64,000 nucleotides of DNA, taken from assembly GCA_016342415.1 (NCBI GenBank), contig JAEIOD010000005.1:1-64000 (forward strand). The letters are read 5' to 3'. Position numbers and translations under genes: made by a program. The notes below the pieces were generated by a model that saw nothing but the letters and a program-made list of their open reading frames with translations, did no database searches and was not told the origin of the DNA. The DNA comes from Clostridiales bacterium (lineage in GTDB: Bacteria > Bacillota > Clostridia > Peptostreptococcales > Acidaminobacteraceae). Within the stretch, counting starts at the first letter, position 1. Each line of letters begins with the position of its first letter. This document shows, piece by piece, positions 27,780 through 36,211 of this stretch.

Positions 27780-28009
27780 GAATCATAAGTATTGAATACT
27801 GCACATCATGAGGGTACACTCCTAAGGCAGTTCGCCTTGCAAGTGTTTTTTTAGAGAACAAGAAAAATCAAATCACAGAATTAAAGATTATTCCTTCTTC
27901 AAATGGTGTTTTTGAAGTAAAGTTTGATAACGAGTTGATGTTTTCAAAAATCAAAGAGGGAAGATTTCCAACTGATGAAGAGATGAATGATATGACCAAA
28001 GGTATTTAG
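27776..28009 (+). CDS. SelW-like (Rdx family) selenoprotein, Sec at residue 12
   Basis: A 77-residue thioredoxin-like protein whose frame contains an in-frame TGA at 27809-27811. Reading it as selenocysteine gives EYCTSUGYTPKAVRLASVFL: the CxxU redox motif of the SelW/SelT/SelH (Rdx) family followed by the usual first helix, then FEVKFDNELMFSKIKEGRFP, which also fits SelW. A bacterial SECIS-type hairpin follows the codon. The family is thought to act as thiol oxidoreductases; the substrate is unknown. Automated calling misses it because of the UGA. The ATG overlaps the ade stop and GAGGTGAAAGA supplies a ribosome site. Confidence 0.9.
27809..27845 (+). promoter_or_regulatory. Bacterial SECIS element of the SelW-like gene
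   Basis: Starting at the UGA, CACT (27817-27820) pairs with AGTG (27842-27845) and AAGGC (27824-27828) pairs with GCCTT (27834-27838), leaving an AGTTC apical loop with the GU expected for SelB recognition. The loop is 18 bases after the UGA, within the usual range. Confidence 0.75.
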
Positions 28010-28018
28010 TGAGAAAAC

Positions 28019-28040
28019 AAAGCCCTCGAGAGAGGGCTTT
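28019..28040. terminator. Convergent terminator after the SelW-like gene
   Basis: AAAGCCCTC-GAGA-GAGGGCTTT (28019-28040) lies between the selenoprotein stop and the stop of the minus-strand DUF2812 gene and can serve both. Confidence 0.8.
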
Positions 28041-28569
28041 ATTCATGTAATATATTTTGATTTTTTAACTGTTTAATTTTTCTATAGTTCTTATAACAAG
28101 ACCATCCGAGTAATACTGCTAAAGTCAGGTTCATAAAACCAATATACTGATTTGTATGACTTATGCTTCCAATGCTAATATTACTAAATGAAATGGATAG
28201 ACTCATTAGCGCAATCAGACCCTGTAATCTCATAATGCTTTTATAATGTTTTATACGAGATTCGCTGTCGCTATGAATTTCAAAAGGTCCAAGTTCAGTT
28301 TTTTTTCTGAAATAAACCCATCGGAAGTATGAATCTACATATTCAACACCTAAATCTTTTACAAACTCAATGTATTCCTGACTATCAGGATGGCTTGGCA
28401 GTTGATCTAGAAATTCTATTCTATAAGTATAGTCCCCTGGATTGCATCGCTCAAAATGATATGTCATAAAATTATATTTACTTAAAGCATAACCCTTTGC
28501 CACCATCTTATTTAACCAGATCTCCTCTTTTTCAAAATCCGAATATGGTTTAATTACTCTTTTAAGCAT
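28039..28569 (-). CDS. DUF2812 domain membrane protein
   Basis: A 176-residue protein with a cytoplasmic N-terminal domain (KRVIKPYSDFEKEEIWLNKM, typical of DUF2812) and two C-terminal membrane helices (about 118-135 and 143-160). Proteins of this kind are usually encoded next to a PadR regulator, as here. Function unknown; a role as membrane sensor or target of the PadR protein is a guess. The start at 28569 has AGGAGGTGGGACTA upstream and overlaps the padR stop by 8 bases. Confidence 0.8.
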   Translation of the reverse strand: MLKRVIKPYSDFEKEEIWLNKMVAKGYALSKYNFMTYHFERCNPGDYTYRIEFLDQLPSHPDSQEYIEFVKDLGVEYVDSYFRWVYFRKKTELGPFEIHSDSESRIKHYKSIMRLQGLIALMSLSISFSNISIGSISHTNQYIGFMNLTLAVLLGWSCYKNYRKIKQLKNQNILHE

Positions 28570-28894
28570 TAGTCCCACCTCCTGTTATTTGGACACCGCA
28601 TAAATACAGTTCTTTTAATCGTTCTATTTCACTTTGTACAATTTGAGTACCTAATGGTGTAATAAGATACTCCTTTTTTCCTTTGGTTTTTACTTCAGAA
28701 TATAGTTGTATCCAACCTTTTTTTAGAAGTGTATTAATGGCCCCGTATAGGGTACCGGATCCTAAATTAACTCTATTCTGACTTAATTCTGCAACCAATT
28801 GCATGATACCATAACCATGTAGAGGTGTATTTAAGGCTAAGAGAATGTAATAAACAGCTTCTGTTAGTGCAGTTCTTGTATTTGATTCTGGCAT
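28562..28894 (-). CDS. PadR family transcriptional repressor
   Basis: A 110-residue winged-helix regulator with the PadR pattern TPLHGYGIMQLVAELSQNRVN, then GTLYGAINTLLKKGWI (recognition helix and turn) and the wing KEYLITPLG. It probably represses its own two-gene operon; a long inverted repeat lies 13 bases upstream of its start codon. The ligand is unknown. Confidence 0.9.
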   Translation of the reverse strand: MPESNTRTALTEAVYYILLALNTPLHGYGIMQLVAELSQNRVNLGSGTLYGAINTLLKKGWIQLYSEVKTKGKKEYLITPLGTQIVQSEIERLKELYLCGVQITGGGTNA

Positions 28895-28906
28895 AAGACC
28901 TCCTTG

Positions 28907-28957
28907 TGTCGGTTGACGATATATCGCTTTATGACATAAGTATATCGGTTGCCGACA
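28907..28957 (-). promoter_or_regulatory. Candidate PadR operator
   Basis: An imperfect inverted repeat, TGTCGG-N4-CGATATA at 28907-28923 and its mirror TATATCG-N4-CCGACA at 28941-28957, lies directly upstream of the padR gene. The position and dyad fit an autoregulatory site. Confidence 0.6.
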
Positions 28958-29398
28958 TAAAAGTCAATATAATATTGAAATTAATAAAATCAGGAGTTTT
29001 CTGAAGAAAAAAATATTTAGGATTGAGGGATTTTGAAAGTTGTTTGATATGCTTTGACTACTTTAAAGACAACAGGTAAGAAGGTGATTTAAAATTCATG
29101 AAGGTTTTAAATTGTCTTAAATATGGATAAAGGTCTAATGGTAGTGCCATCAATAACAGAAGGCAATAAAGTCGGAATGAACTAATGTGTTTTAAACAAT
29201 ATTTCCAATTCAGAAAAGTTAACCAACTCATACAAAATCATGTGCGTTTATGGTAACGTATAGATAAGGGAAAGTAGATTACTCGTTAAATTAATGAAGT
29301 TGAATTATAACTTAACAAAGAATTAGGTATTAGTTTTTCATCAATAATATATGCTGAAGTAATGAAGTCTAATAAATATTCAAAAGGAGATCTAAAAG
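28958..29398. other. Gene-poor stretch
   Basis: 440 bases of AT-rich sequence with scattered stops in every frame. A 20-codon frame beginning MDKGLMVVPSITEGN (about 29123-29185) has no ribosome site. It could be decayed coding DNA, but I cannot identify any parent gene. Only the AAAAGGAG ribosome site before 29399 is clear. Confidence 0.4.
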
Positions 29399-30136
29399 AT
29401 GTGTAGACCGATTATTGGAATAACTTCCACAAGGTTATTTAGAAACGGCGATATGCTCACAGGGAAGGTGAGAACTTTTTTAAATGAGGATTATACCAGA
29501 TCAATAGAGTTGTCAGGTGGTATACCTGTCATTATACCTCCGACGTGTTCTGTTGAAGTTCTAAACCAGTATATAGATATGTGTGATGGCTTTGTAATAG
29601 CAGGAGGCAAGGATATTCATCCTCTGCTGTATGATACAGAACCCAGTAGCAATTGTTTGGATTTTGATAAAAGTGTCGATGAAGGTCATATCAAGTTGAT
29701 AAACCTGGTATTAGAAGCGGATAAGCCCATCCTCGGTATTTGCAGGGGAGCACAGCTGATAAACGTAGCATGTGGAGGTTCTTTGTATCAAGATATTGAG
29801 AAGGAAGTACCTTTTGAAACTCAAGGGCACAGGTTTACATTTATCGGATCAGATGAAGTACATTATATAAAAATAGAAAAAAATACTATCTTGGATACAC
29901 TGTTTGGCAACAGAATTTGTGTAAACAGTATCCACCATCAGTCTATAAAGGATTTAGGTAAAGGACTTATCATATCTGCAGTGTCTAATGATGGAATAAT
30001 TGAGGGTGTCGAGATGCCTGATAAGAAGTTTGTACTAGGTGTTCAGTGGCATCCTGAAATGATGTTTATAAATTCCGATGAAATGAAAAGTCTGTTCAGT
30101 AGTTTTGTAAGAATAACAGGTGGTGAACCTAAGTAG
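29399..30136 (+). CDS. PuuD-like class I glutamine amidotransferase (peptidase C26)
   Basis: A 245-residue enzyme with the nucleophile elbow GICRGAQ (Cys near residue 117), and QWHPEMM with the His and Glu of the triad near residue 220. This is the family of gamma-glutamyl-GABA hydrolase PuuD, which releases GABA from gamma-glutamyl-GABA in putrescine breakdown. No other Puu genes are nearby, so the natural gamma-glutamyl substrate is uncertain. The start has AAAAGGAG. Confidence 0.88.
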   Translation: MCRPIIGITSTRLFRNGDMLTGKVRTFLNEDYTRSIELSGGIPVIIPPTCSVEVLNQYIDMCDGFVIAGGKDIHPLLYDTEPSSNCLDFDKSVDEGHIKLINLVLEADKPILGICRGAQLINVACGGSLYQDIEKEVPFETQGHRFTFIGSDEVHYIKIEKNTILDTLFGNRICVNSIHHQSIKDLGKGLIISAVSNDGIIEGVEMPDKKFVLGVQWHPEMMFINSDEMKSLFSSFVRITGGEPK

Positions 30137-30166
30137 TACATCTACTCAGATGAAAATATCATAATT

Positions 30167-30195
30167 AGAAAACTCACCTGTCGGGTGAGTTTTCT
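30167..30195. terminator. Bidirectional terminator
   Basis: AGAAAACTCACC (30167-30178) pairs with GGTGAGTTTTCT (30184-30195). It lies between the convergent PuuD-like and ABC-F genes. Confidence 0.8.
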
Positions 30196-30275
30196 AGTCA
30201 TTAATCAAATCGATCGAAAAAAAAAGACCCATTCTAAGAATGGATCTGTGGATTGTTTATTCGAGACAGTTTTAA

Positions 30276-31832
30276 TTAAAATATTTTAGTAGTCCATTCT
30301 TCAAGATTCCATACGTCTGTAACGATATCTTGATAAAATTCAGGTTCATGACTGATTAACAGGATGCTACCACGATACTCTTTTAAAGCTCTTTTTAATT
30401 CTTCTTTAGCATCAACATCCAAATGGTTGGTAGGCTCATCTAGAACCAAGACATTTGAGTCTTGATTGATTAACTTACAAAGTCTTACCTTTGCTTGTTC
30501 ACCTCCGCTTAATACCACCACTTTTGATTCGATGTGTTTGGTTGTCAAGCCGCATTTAGCAAGTGCTGCTCTTACTTCAAATTGCGTATAAGAAGGGAAG
30601 GTTTTCCATACTTCTTCAATACAAGTATTGTAGTTGGCTTCTTTAATTTCTTGCTCGAAGTAACCTATATCTAATTTTAATCCTTTATCAACTTCACCTG
30701 AAATAGGTTTAAGTTCACCCATAAGACTTTTTAATAAAGTTGTTTTACCAACTCCGTTAGCACCAACTAATGCAACTTTCTGACCACGTTCCATAATAAG
30801 GTTTAGTGGTTTTGATAAAGCTTCGGTATAACCAATCACCAAATCCTTGGCTTCAAAGATTAACTTACCAGGTGTTTTACCATATTGGAAATGAAACTCT
30901 GGTTTTGGTTTTTCTTTAGAAAGCTCAATACGGTCCATTTTATCCAATTTTTTCTGACGAGACATAGCCATGTTTCTGGTGGCAACACGTGCTTTATTTC
31001 TAGCTACAAAATCCTCCAACTTGTTAATTTCCTGTTGTTGTTTTTTATAAGCAGACTCTAATTGCTGTTTTTTCATTTCATAAACTGACATGAAGTCTTC
31101 ATAGTTACCCACATAACGATTCAATTCCTGATTTTCCATATGATAGACCAAGTTGATTACGTCGTTTAAAAATGGAATGTCATGTGATATTAAAATAAAA
31201 GCATTGTCATAATTTTGTAGATATCTTTTTAACCAGATGATATGAACCTCATCCAAGTAGTTCGTTGGCTCATCTAATAATAGGATATCTGGCTTTTCCA
31301 GTAATAATTTGGCCATCAACACTTTGGTTCTTTGACCACCACTTAAATCATGAACTGATTTTTCTAGACCGACGTCAGTTAATCCCAATCCTTTTGCGAT
31401 TTCCTCAACTTTTGTATCTATGATATAGAAGTCATTGTTGGTAAGAATATCTTGTATCGTTCCTACTTCTTCCATCATTTCATCTAGTTCATCAGGTGTT
31501 GCTTCACCCATTTTATCGTATAATTGTTGTGTTTCTTCTTCTAAATCGAATAAGTATTTGAAGGCCGTTCTTAAAACGTCTCTAATACTCATTGAAGCAT
31601 CTAATGTTGTATGCTGATCTAAATAACCAACTCTTACATGTTTTGACCAAATAACTGTACCGTCATCTGGTTCTAAACTGTCTGTAATGATGTTCATGAA
31701 AGTAGATTTACCTTCACCGTTTGCTCCTATTAAACCGATGTGTTCACCTTTCAATAATCTAAATGAAACATTGTTAAATATTGCTCTGTCACCAAATCCG
31801 TGACTCAAATTCTTTACCGTTAATATACTCAT
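30276..31832 (-). CDS. ABC-F family ATPase
   Basis: A 518-residue soluble protein with two ATP-binding cassettes and no membrane helices. Cassette 1 has GANGEGKST, LSGGQRTKV and LLLDEPTNYLD; cassette 2 has GANGVGKTT, LSGGEQAKV and LVLDEPTNHLD. A charged linker (about residues 235-300, KKQQLESAYKKQQQEINK) separates them. ABC-F proteins act on the ribosome as translation factors or as antibiotic-protection proteins; similarity to YkpA/YbiT suggests a housekeeping member. Monocistronic. Confidence 0.92.
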   Translation of the reverse strand: MSILTVKNLSHGFGDRAIFNNVSFRLLKGEHIGLIGANGEGKSTFMNIITDSLEPDDGTVIWSKHVRVGYLDQHTTLDASMSIRDVLRTAFKYLFDLEEETQQLYDKMGEATPDELDEMMEEVGTIQDILTNNDFYIIDTKVEEIAKGLGLTDVGLEKSVHDLSGGQRTKVLMAKLLLEKPDILLLDEPTNYLDEVHIIWLKRYLQNYDNAFILISHDIPFLNDVINLVYHMENQELNRYVGNYEDFMSVYEMKKQQLESAYKKQQQEINKLEDFVARNKARVATRNMAMSRQKKLDKMDRIELSKEKPKPEFHFQYGKTPGKLIFEAKDLVIGYTEALSKPLNLIMERGQKVALVGANGVGKTTLLKSLMGELKPISGEVDKGLKLDIGYFEQEIKEANYNTCIEEVWKTFPSYTQFEVRAALAKCGLTTKHIESKVVVLSGGEQAKVRLCKLINQDSNVLVLDEPTNHLDVDAKEELKRALKEYRGSILLISHEPEFYQDIVTDVWNLEEWTTKIF

Positions 31833-32002
31833 AATCTCATCCTTTTCTATACAATCAAATATGATTATATATCAGTTTAGACTTACATTCAATAATTCTT
31901 TAAAAAATGTTGCTGACGATAATGAATTCAATAGTAATCGGTATATGATTACAGTGTTGATAAAGTATAATAGAGGTAGTATGTTAAAGATAGGAGAAGA
32001 AA

Positions 32003-32773
32003 ATGGAATATAAATTAATCAATAAAGAATCATGGGATAAAAAAGTTGACACCAATGATATATGGACACGAGCTGTTTCAAGCGAGGTTGTTGAGTCCGC
32101 TAGAAATGGAGAGTGGTCAATCGTACTAACTCCCAAAAAGACAATTCCTAGAACATGGTTTCCTGAAGATATGAATGGTTTGAAAATACTATGTTTGGCT
32201 TCAGGTGGTGGACAACAAGGACCAATACTTGCAGCTACAGGTGCAGATGTAACGGTGCTGGATTATTCATCAAAACAACTGGATCAAGATAAAATGGTTG
32301 CTTCACGTGATGGTTTGAAGATTACCACTGTACAAGGGGATATGAGTGATTTGAGTTGTTTTGACGATGAAACATTTGATATGATTGTACACCCATGGTC
32401 TAACTGCTTTATTGCCTCAGTTTTACCCGTATGGCAAGAAGCGTTTAGAGTTATAAAACATGGTGGTTGTTTACTTGCTGGATTTGGCAATCCTATAGAG
32501 TATATTTTTGATCTGGAAGCTTTAGAAAAAGGAGAGTTGGTTGTAAGGCATTCCATTCCTTATTCTGATCTAACCAGTTTATCTGAAGAAGAGTTAAAGA
32601 GATTGATTGTAGATTCAGGTGAGCCAATATGTTTTGGACATTCATTAGAGGAGCAAATAAAAGGACAATTGGATGCCGGTTTTCTTATCTCGGGATTTTA
32701 TGAAGATGAATCAGGAAGCCCTTTAAATCAGTTTATAAATACAGGGATAGCAACCAAAGCTATAAAACTATAA
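32003..32773 (+). CDS. Class I SAM-dependent methyltransferase
   Basis: A 256-residue protein with motif I as ILCLASGGGQQGPILAATGA (about residues 62-81), followed by VTVLDYS (motif II) and a methyltransferase-11-like core (FDMIVHPWSNCF as motif IV). The substrate is unknown. An AGGAGAAGAAA site precedes the ATG. Confidence 0.85.
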   Translation: MEYKLINKESWDKKVDTNDIWTRAVSSEVVESARNGEWSIVLTPKKTIPRTWFPEDMNGLKILCLASGGGQQGPILAATGADVTVLDYSSKQLDQDKMVASRDGLKITTVQGDMSDLSCFDDETFDMIVHPWSNCFIASVLPVWQEAFRVIKHGGCLLAGFGNPIEYIFDLEALEKGELVVRHSIPYSDLTSLSEEELKRLIVDSGEPICFGHSLEEQIKGQLDAGFLISGFYEDESGSPLNQFINTGIATKAIKL

Positions 32774-32821
32774 ATCTCCTTTAAAACGAGTCGCAATTTG
32801 ATTTTACCTTATGATACATTA

Positions 32822-32850
32822 TTGATGAAGTATTGGAATTGTGTTATTAT
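32822..32850 (+). promoter_or_regulatory. Putative sigma-A promoter for the yebC-like gene
   Basis: TTGATG (32822-32827) and TATTAT (32845-32850) with a 17-base spacer, 36 bases before the start codon. Confidence 0.6.
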
Positions 32851-32886
32851 AGGAAAGTAAGAAATTAAATTTTAGGAGAAGAATAT

Positions 32887-33615
32887 ATGGGTAGAATTGG
32901 TACTATTGTAAAACAAAAAGGAAAGATGGATGCTAAAAGAGCAAAGATCTTTACTAAGATTGGCCGTTATATCATGGTTGCTGCAAGAGAAGGTGGTGGA
33001 GATCCTGATTATAATGCAGCATTAAAAGCTGCAATTGATAAGGCAAAAGCTGCAAATATGCCAAAAGATAATATTGAAAGAGCCATTAAGAAGGGGACTG
33101 GAGATTCAGATGGTGTAGTTTTTACAGAGTTGACATATGAAGGTTATGGTCCAGGTGGTATTGCTGTACTTGTTGAATGTTTAACTGATAACACCAATAG
33201 AATTGCTGCCAATGTGAGATCATATTTTTCAAAAGGCAATGGTAACCTTGGTACAACAGGGTGCGTATCGTTCATGTTTGATCATAAAGGTGTTTTAGTA
33301 ATAGACAGAGATGAAGATAACGCTGTAGATGAAGAAGAACTAGAAATGCTTGTTATTGAAGCAGGTGGAGAAGATTTTGTTGTAGAAGATACTCACTTTG
33401 AAATCATCACTGCAATTGAAGATTTTGGTACAGTAAGAGATGCTCTTGCTGAAGAAGGACATGAATTTTCAATGGCTGAATTAAGATACTTACCTCAAAC
33501 AATGACTGAGTTAACAGAACCAGGAGATATCAAGTCAATGCAAAAGTTAGTTGATCTTCTTGAAGAAGATGATGATGTTCAAAACGTTTATCATAACTGG
33601 ATGGAGACTGAGTAG
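32887..33615 (+). CDS. YebC/PmpR family translation or transcription factor
   Basis: A 242-residue protein with the family signature KMDAKRAKIFTKIGRYIMVAAREGGGDPDYN and ELTYEGYGPGGIAVLVECLTDNTNR. Members have been described as DNA-binding regulators and more recently as factors that help ribosomes through proline stretches. The usual N-terminal MAGHSKW is replaced here by MGRIGTI, as in a subset of Firmicutes paralogues. Good AGGAG site. Monocistronic with a strong terminator. Confidence 0.93.
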   Translation: MGRIGTIVKQKGKMDAKRAKIFTKIGRYIMVAAREGGGDPDYNAALKAAIDKAKAANMPKDNIERAIKKGTGDSDGVVFTELTYEGYGPGGIAVLVECLTDNTNRIAANVRSYFSKGNGNLGTTGCVSFMFDHKGVLVIDRDEDNAVDEEELEMLVIEAGGEDFVVEDTHFEIITAIEDFGTVRDALAEEGHEFSMAELRYLPQTMTELTEPGDIKSMQKLVDLLEEDDDVQNVYHNWMETE

Positions 33616-33690
33616 GTTGCAAATCATTCAACTGATTTGATTCGATAGTATCGGTTTGATTGTTTGCATCATAACTTAATAAGTAAATCT

Positions 33691-33749
33691 AACGCTTTTA
33701 TTTATGATTGTTTAGTAACATAAACAATGTGAATAGAAGCGTTTTTTAT
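33691..33749 (+). terminator. Two-part terminator after the yebC-like gene
   Basis: AACGCTT (33691-33697) pairs with AAGCGTT (33737-33743), enclosing ATTGTTTA (33707-33714) with TAAACAAT (33721-33728), then six Ts. The remaining 290 bases to the next gene hold no ORF with a ribosome site. Confidence 0.82.
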
Positions 33750-34041
33750 TAGGTCAAATTTATTTTTCTATTTTTGTTTGTATGAAGAGAACTCACATAA
33801 AATATTATTAACTCGTTAAATGACCTTTGAGGTTTGATAGGGTGAATTTTATATTATATATCTAATTTTATACTTAAGTAAATATCTGGGAAGATACTAT
33901 AGAAAACGTGTGTTTTTTGTGATATGTTGAATGTAAGGTTATTACATATAAAGTTAATAATAGTAATACAAAAATAGATTTATTAACGGTATTGCCTTTA
34001 ATGATTAGTCCAGAGTTTTGTTTAACTAAGGAGGAGAAAAT

Positions 34042-35505
34042 ATGAAAATTCCACAGCAAAAGAAATTTATTGTTTTAGTATCTCTTATATTGATGATAAC
34101 CTCGATGTCATCAATATCGTTCACCCATTCAAATGGGAACAATGCTTCAGCTCGTTTAACGAGTGTTAATGATAATGAAGTAGATTATGTTATTGTCACG
34201 ATACCCGAGTTTGATGTAATGGTTAACGGTGAACTAATAGATATAGAACATAGTCAGTATCCAGTTATTTCGTATAAAGGCATAACATATTTTCCTATGA
34301 CGTCGGATTATTTATCGGGTATCGGTTTAAATCTTAAATTTGATTCTGTTGAAGGACTGAAAATTAATGTTAAGAATGGTATAAGTGCATTAGAGCAAAG
34401 TTTTTTAGGTGCTGAAAATGTTTTGGGCAGTCAGCAAAAAGCACAAGTTGCTGCATTTCCAATAGAAGTAAATGGTAAGAGTGTAGATAATACTCTAGAA
34501 GAATATCCGATTTTGCTATATAAAAATATTACTTATTTCCCAATGACTTGGAAGTATACAGTTGAGGAGTTTCAATGGGATACCAAATGGTCTGATAGTG
34601 ATGGGTTGTCTATTGATGCAATAGACTTAGTAAAAGAATCTGATATTGAGTTGAGGTCGGTAAGAAGTGCAACTATAGATGATGTAAGAATGGATGATGT
34701 CAATTTTACATTTGAGAATGATGAAAATATTCTAGGAGAATGGCATTGTGTTGATATATTGGATAATCCGGTAGATTTTAGACCGTATGAAAAGTCTTAC
34801 TCTGGGCAACTGATGTATGAATTATTGACATTTTCAAGAGATGGGAGTATTTTTGAGGAGTTTACGAATGGCTTTCATAAAATAAATAAATGGACGAAGG
34901 GATTGGTTTTAGACGAAAAAAATGGATATGGTACTGCTAGTAGATATTTTATCGTTGAAGCGTTTGGTGACGAGTACTTGTTTGTTGAATTCAAGAATGG
35001 AGATTTTCAGCTTAGAGAAGAAGAAGCAGGTTATTATGTCTTTCGTAGGGGAGAAAAATACAATATCTACTCAATAGGTAATTATGAAATAGATCTCCGT
35101 GAAGTGGAAAGCACTATAATCGATGGAATTAAGACTGATAATATTAAGTTCACTTTTGAATTAGATGAAGAGGTTGTTGGGAAGTGGCAATGTGTAGATC
35201 TTGTTGATAATCCATACATGTTTAGATCAAATGAGAAGAGTTTTTTGGGCCAGTTACTATATAAAACTACGGAGTTTGCATCTAAGGGTTCTGTAACACA
35301 TACATACAATAATAACTTTGAAAACACAGAAAAGTGGACTAATGGACTGGTATTAAGCGATACTCCTAAACAAGAGTCTGCTTCTAGATATTTTATAGTA
35401 ACGATTCTAGATAAAGATTATATGTTCCTTGAATTTAAAAATGGGGATTACACCTATGGATATGATGATCCGGGTTATTATGTCTTCGAAAGAGTAGTTG
35501 ATTAA
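34042..35505 (+). CDS. Secreted protein: tandem surface repeats plus two BlaR1-C-terminal-like domains
   Basis: A 487-residue exported protein. Residues 1-27 form a signal peptide. Two repeats (about 58-110 and 140-192) share VNGxxxD...YPxxxYKxITYFPMT, resembling the copper-amine-oxidase N-terminal-like domains of clostridial surface proteins. Two further repeats (about 220-337 and 367-484) each run from NFTFE/KFTFE through GEWHCVDI/GKWQCVDL and KWTKGLVL to FVEFKNGD and YYVFRR; this lipocalin-like domain is known as a C-terminal extension of some BlaR1-type proteins. No protease domain is present. Function unknown; a ligand-binding envelope protein is inferred. Start has AAGGAGGAG. Confidence 0.75.
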   Translation: MKIPQQKKFIVLVSLILMITSMSSISFTHSNGNNASARLTSVNDNEVDYVIVTIPEFDVMVNGELIDIEHSQYPVISYKGITYFPMTSDYLSGIGLNLKFDSVEGLKINVKNGISALEQSFLGAENVLGSQQKAQVAAFPIEVNGKSVDNTLEEYPILLYKNITYFPMTWKYTVEEFQWDTKWSDSDGLSIDAIDLVKESDIELRSVRSATIDDVRMDDVNFTFENDENILGEWHCVDILDNPVDFRPYEKSYSGQLMYELLTFSRDGSIFEEFTNGFHKINKWTKGLVLDEKNGYGTASRYFIVEAFGDEYLFVEFKNGDFQLREEEAGYYVFRRGEKYNIYSIGNYEIDLREVESTIIDGIKTDNIKFTFELDEEVVGKWQCVDLVDNPYMFRSNEKSFLGQLLYKTTEFASKGSVTHTYNNNFENTEKWTNGLVLSDTPKQESASRYFIVTILDKDYMFLEFKNGDYTYGYDDPGYYVFERVVD

Positions 35506-36030
35506 GTTTTTACTTAATAGTTCTGTTAGATCAGATATTACTTTTTATTAAATGATAAGTTCGAGCTAAATATTTAAAGACTCATAGTAATGGGTCTTTA
35601 TTTAATTCTTATCGCTTGATTCCTCAGTTAATCTTATACTTTCGACAAATCCTCTTCTGCTGTATTCGATTCATTATCCCACGTTCATCACTGTCTGTGT
35701 TTACCAATGAATAGTGACTTAAATCTTTATCGTTTCAACTTCATTTAATGATTGATCGATGAATTATTCAGAACTTGATTCAGCCTGTTATCAGTATAGA
35801 GAATTGAATCTTTTGTACATATTAATCCCTATCATTAGTAAATATGATTTAGCAATAATTGCATTTAGATTACATAAAAGGTCATAAATTTCATATACAG
35901 GAAGTGAAATGTTAACAATAAGGATGTTATCATTTTGAATAGTTGTTAAAGTTCCTTATTTTAAATATCAATACTATGGATTAACCAACGGGAAATTTTG
36001 GTACTTATTAATAGTCTTTTAAGTATCCGA
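35506..36030. other. Intergenic stretch with one terminator
   Basis: 525 bases without a supportable gene. AAAGACTCAT (35576-35585) pairs with ATGGGTCTTT (35590-35599), a terminator for the secreted protein. The rest is AT-rich with stops in all frames. Confidence 0.5.
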
Positions 36031-36059
36031 TTGACTATGATCAATCAGTTTGTTATACT
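36031..36059 (+). promoter_or_regulatory. Promoter of the riboswitch-queuosine operon
   Basis: TTGACT (36031-36036), 17-base spacer, TATACT (36054-36059). Transcription would start near 36066, about 10 bases before the riboswitch stem. Confidence 0.75.
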
Positions 36060-36076
36060 CAAGCGAATAGAATATA

Positions 36077-36116
36077 GACAGTTCGGAATCCATCCTGTCG
36101 TTAAATAAAACTAGGA
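36077..36116 (+). ncRNA. preQ1-I-type riboswitch
   Basis: GACAG (36077-36081) pairs with CTGTC (36095-36099) around a 13-base loop starting TTC and ending ATCC-type sequence, followed by the A-rich tail GTTAAATAAAACTAGGA. UCC in the loop can pair with GGA in the tail, forming the H-type pseudoknot of the preQ1-I class. This small aptamer senses the queuosine precursor preQ1 and controls queuosine genes, which is what follows. Identified by eye from the consensus. Confidence 0.75.
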
Positions 36117-36140
36117 CATTTACTCTTAAAGGTGTTTGTC
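36114..36140 (+). terminator. Expression-platform terminator of the preQ1 riboswitch
   Basis: GGACA and downstream TTTAC can pair with TGTC and GGTG at 36129-36138 before a T-rich run; the left arm overlaps the aptamer tail (GGA), so ligand binding and termination compete. Pairing is imperfect, so this is an inference. Confidence 0.5.
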
Positions 36141-36211
36141 TTTTTGGAGTATTTTTTTTTAGGGGGATTTTTTCGCTTTTTTTTGTTTTTTTGGAAAGTA
36201 TTGAGGATAAT

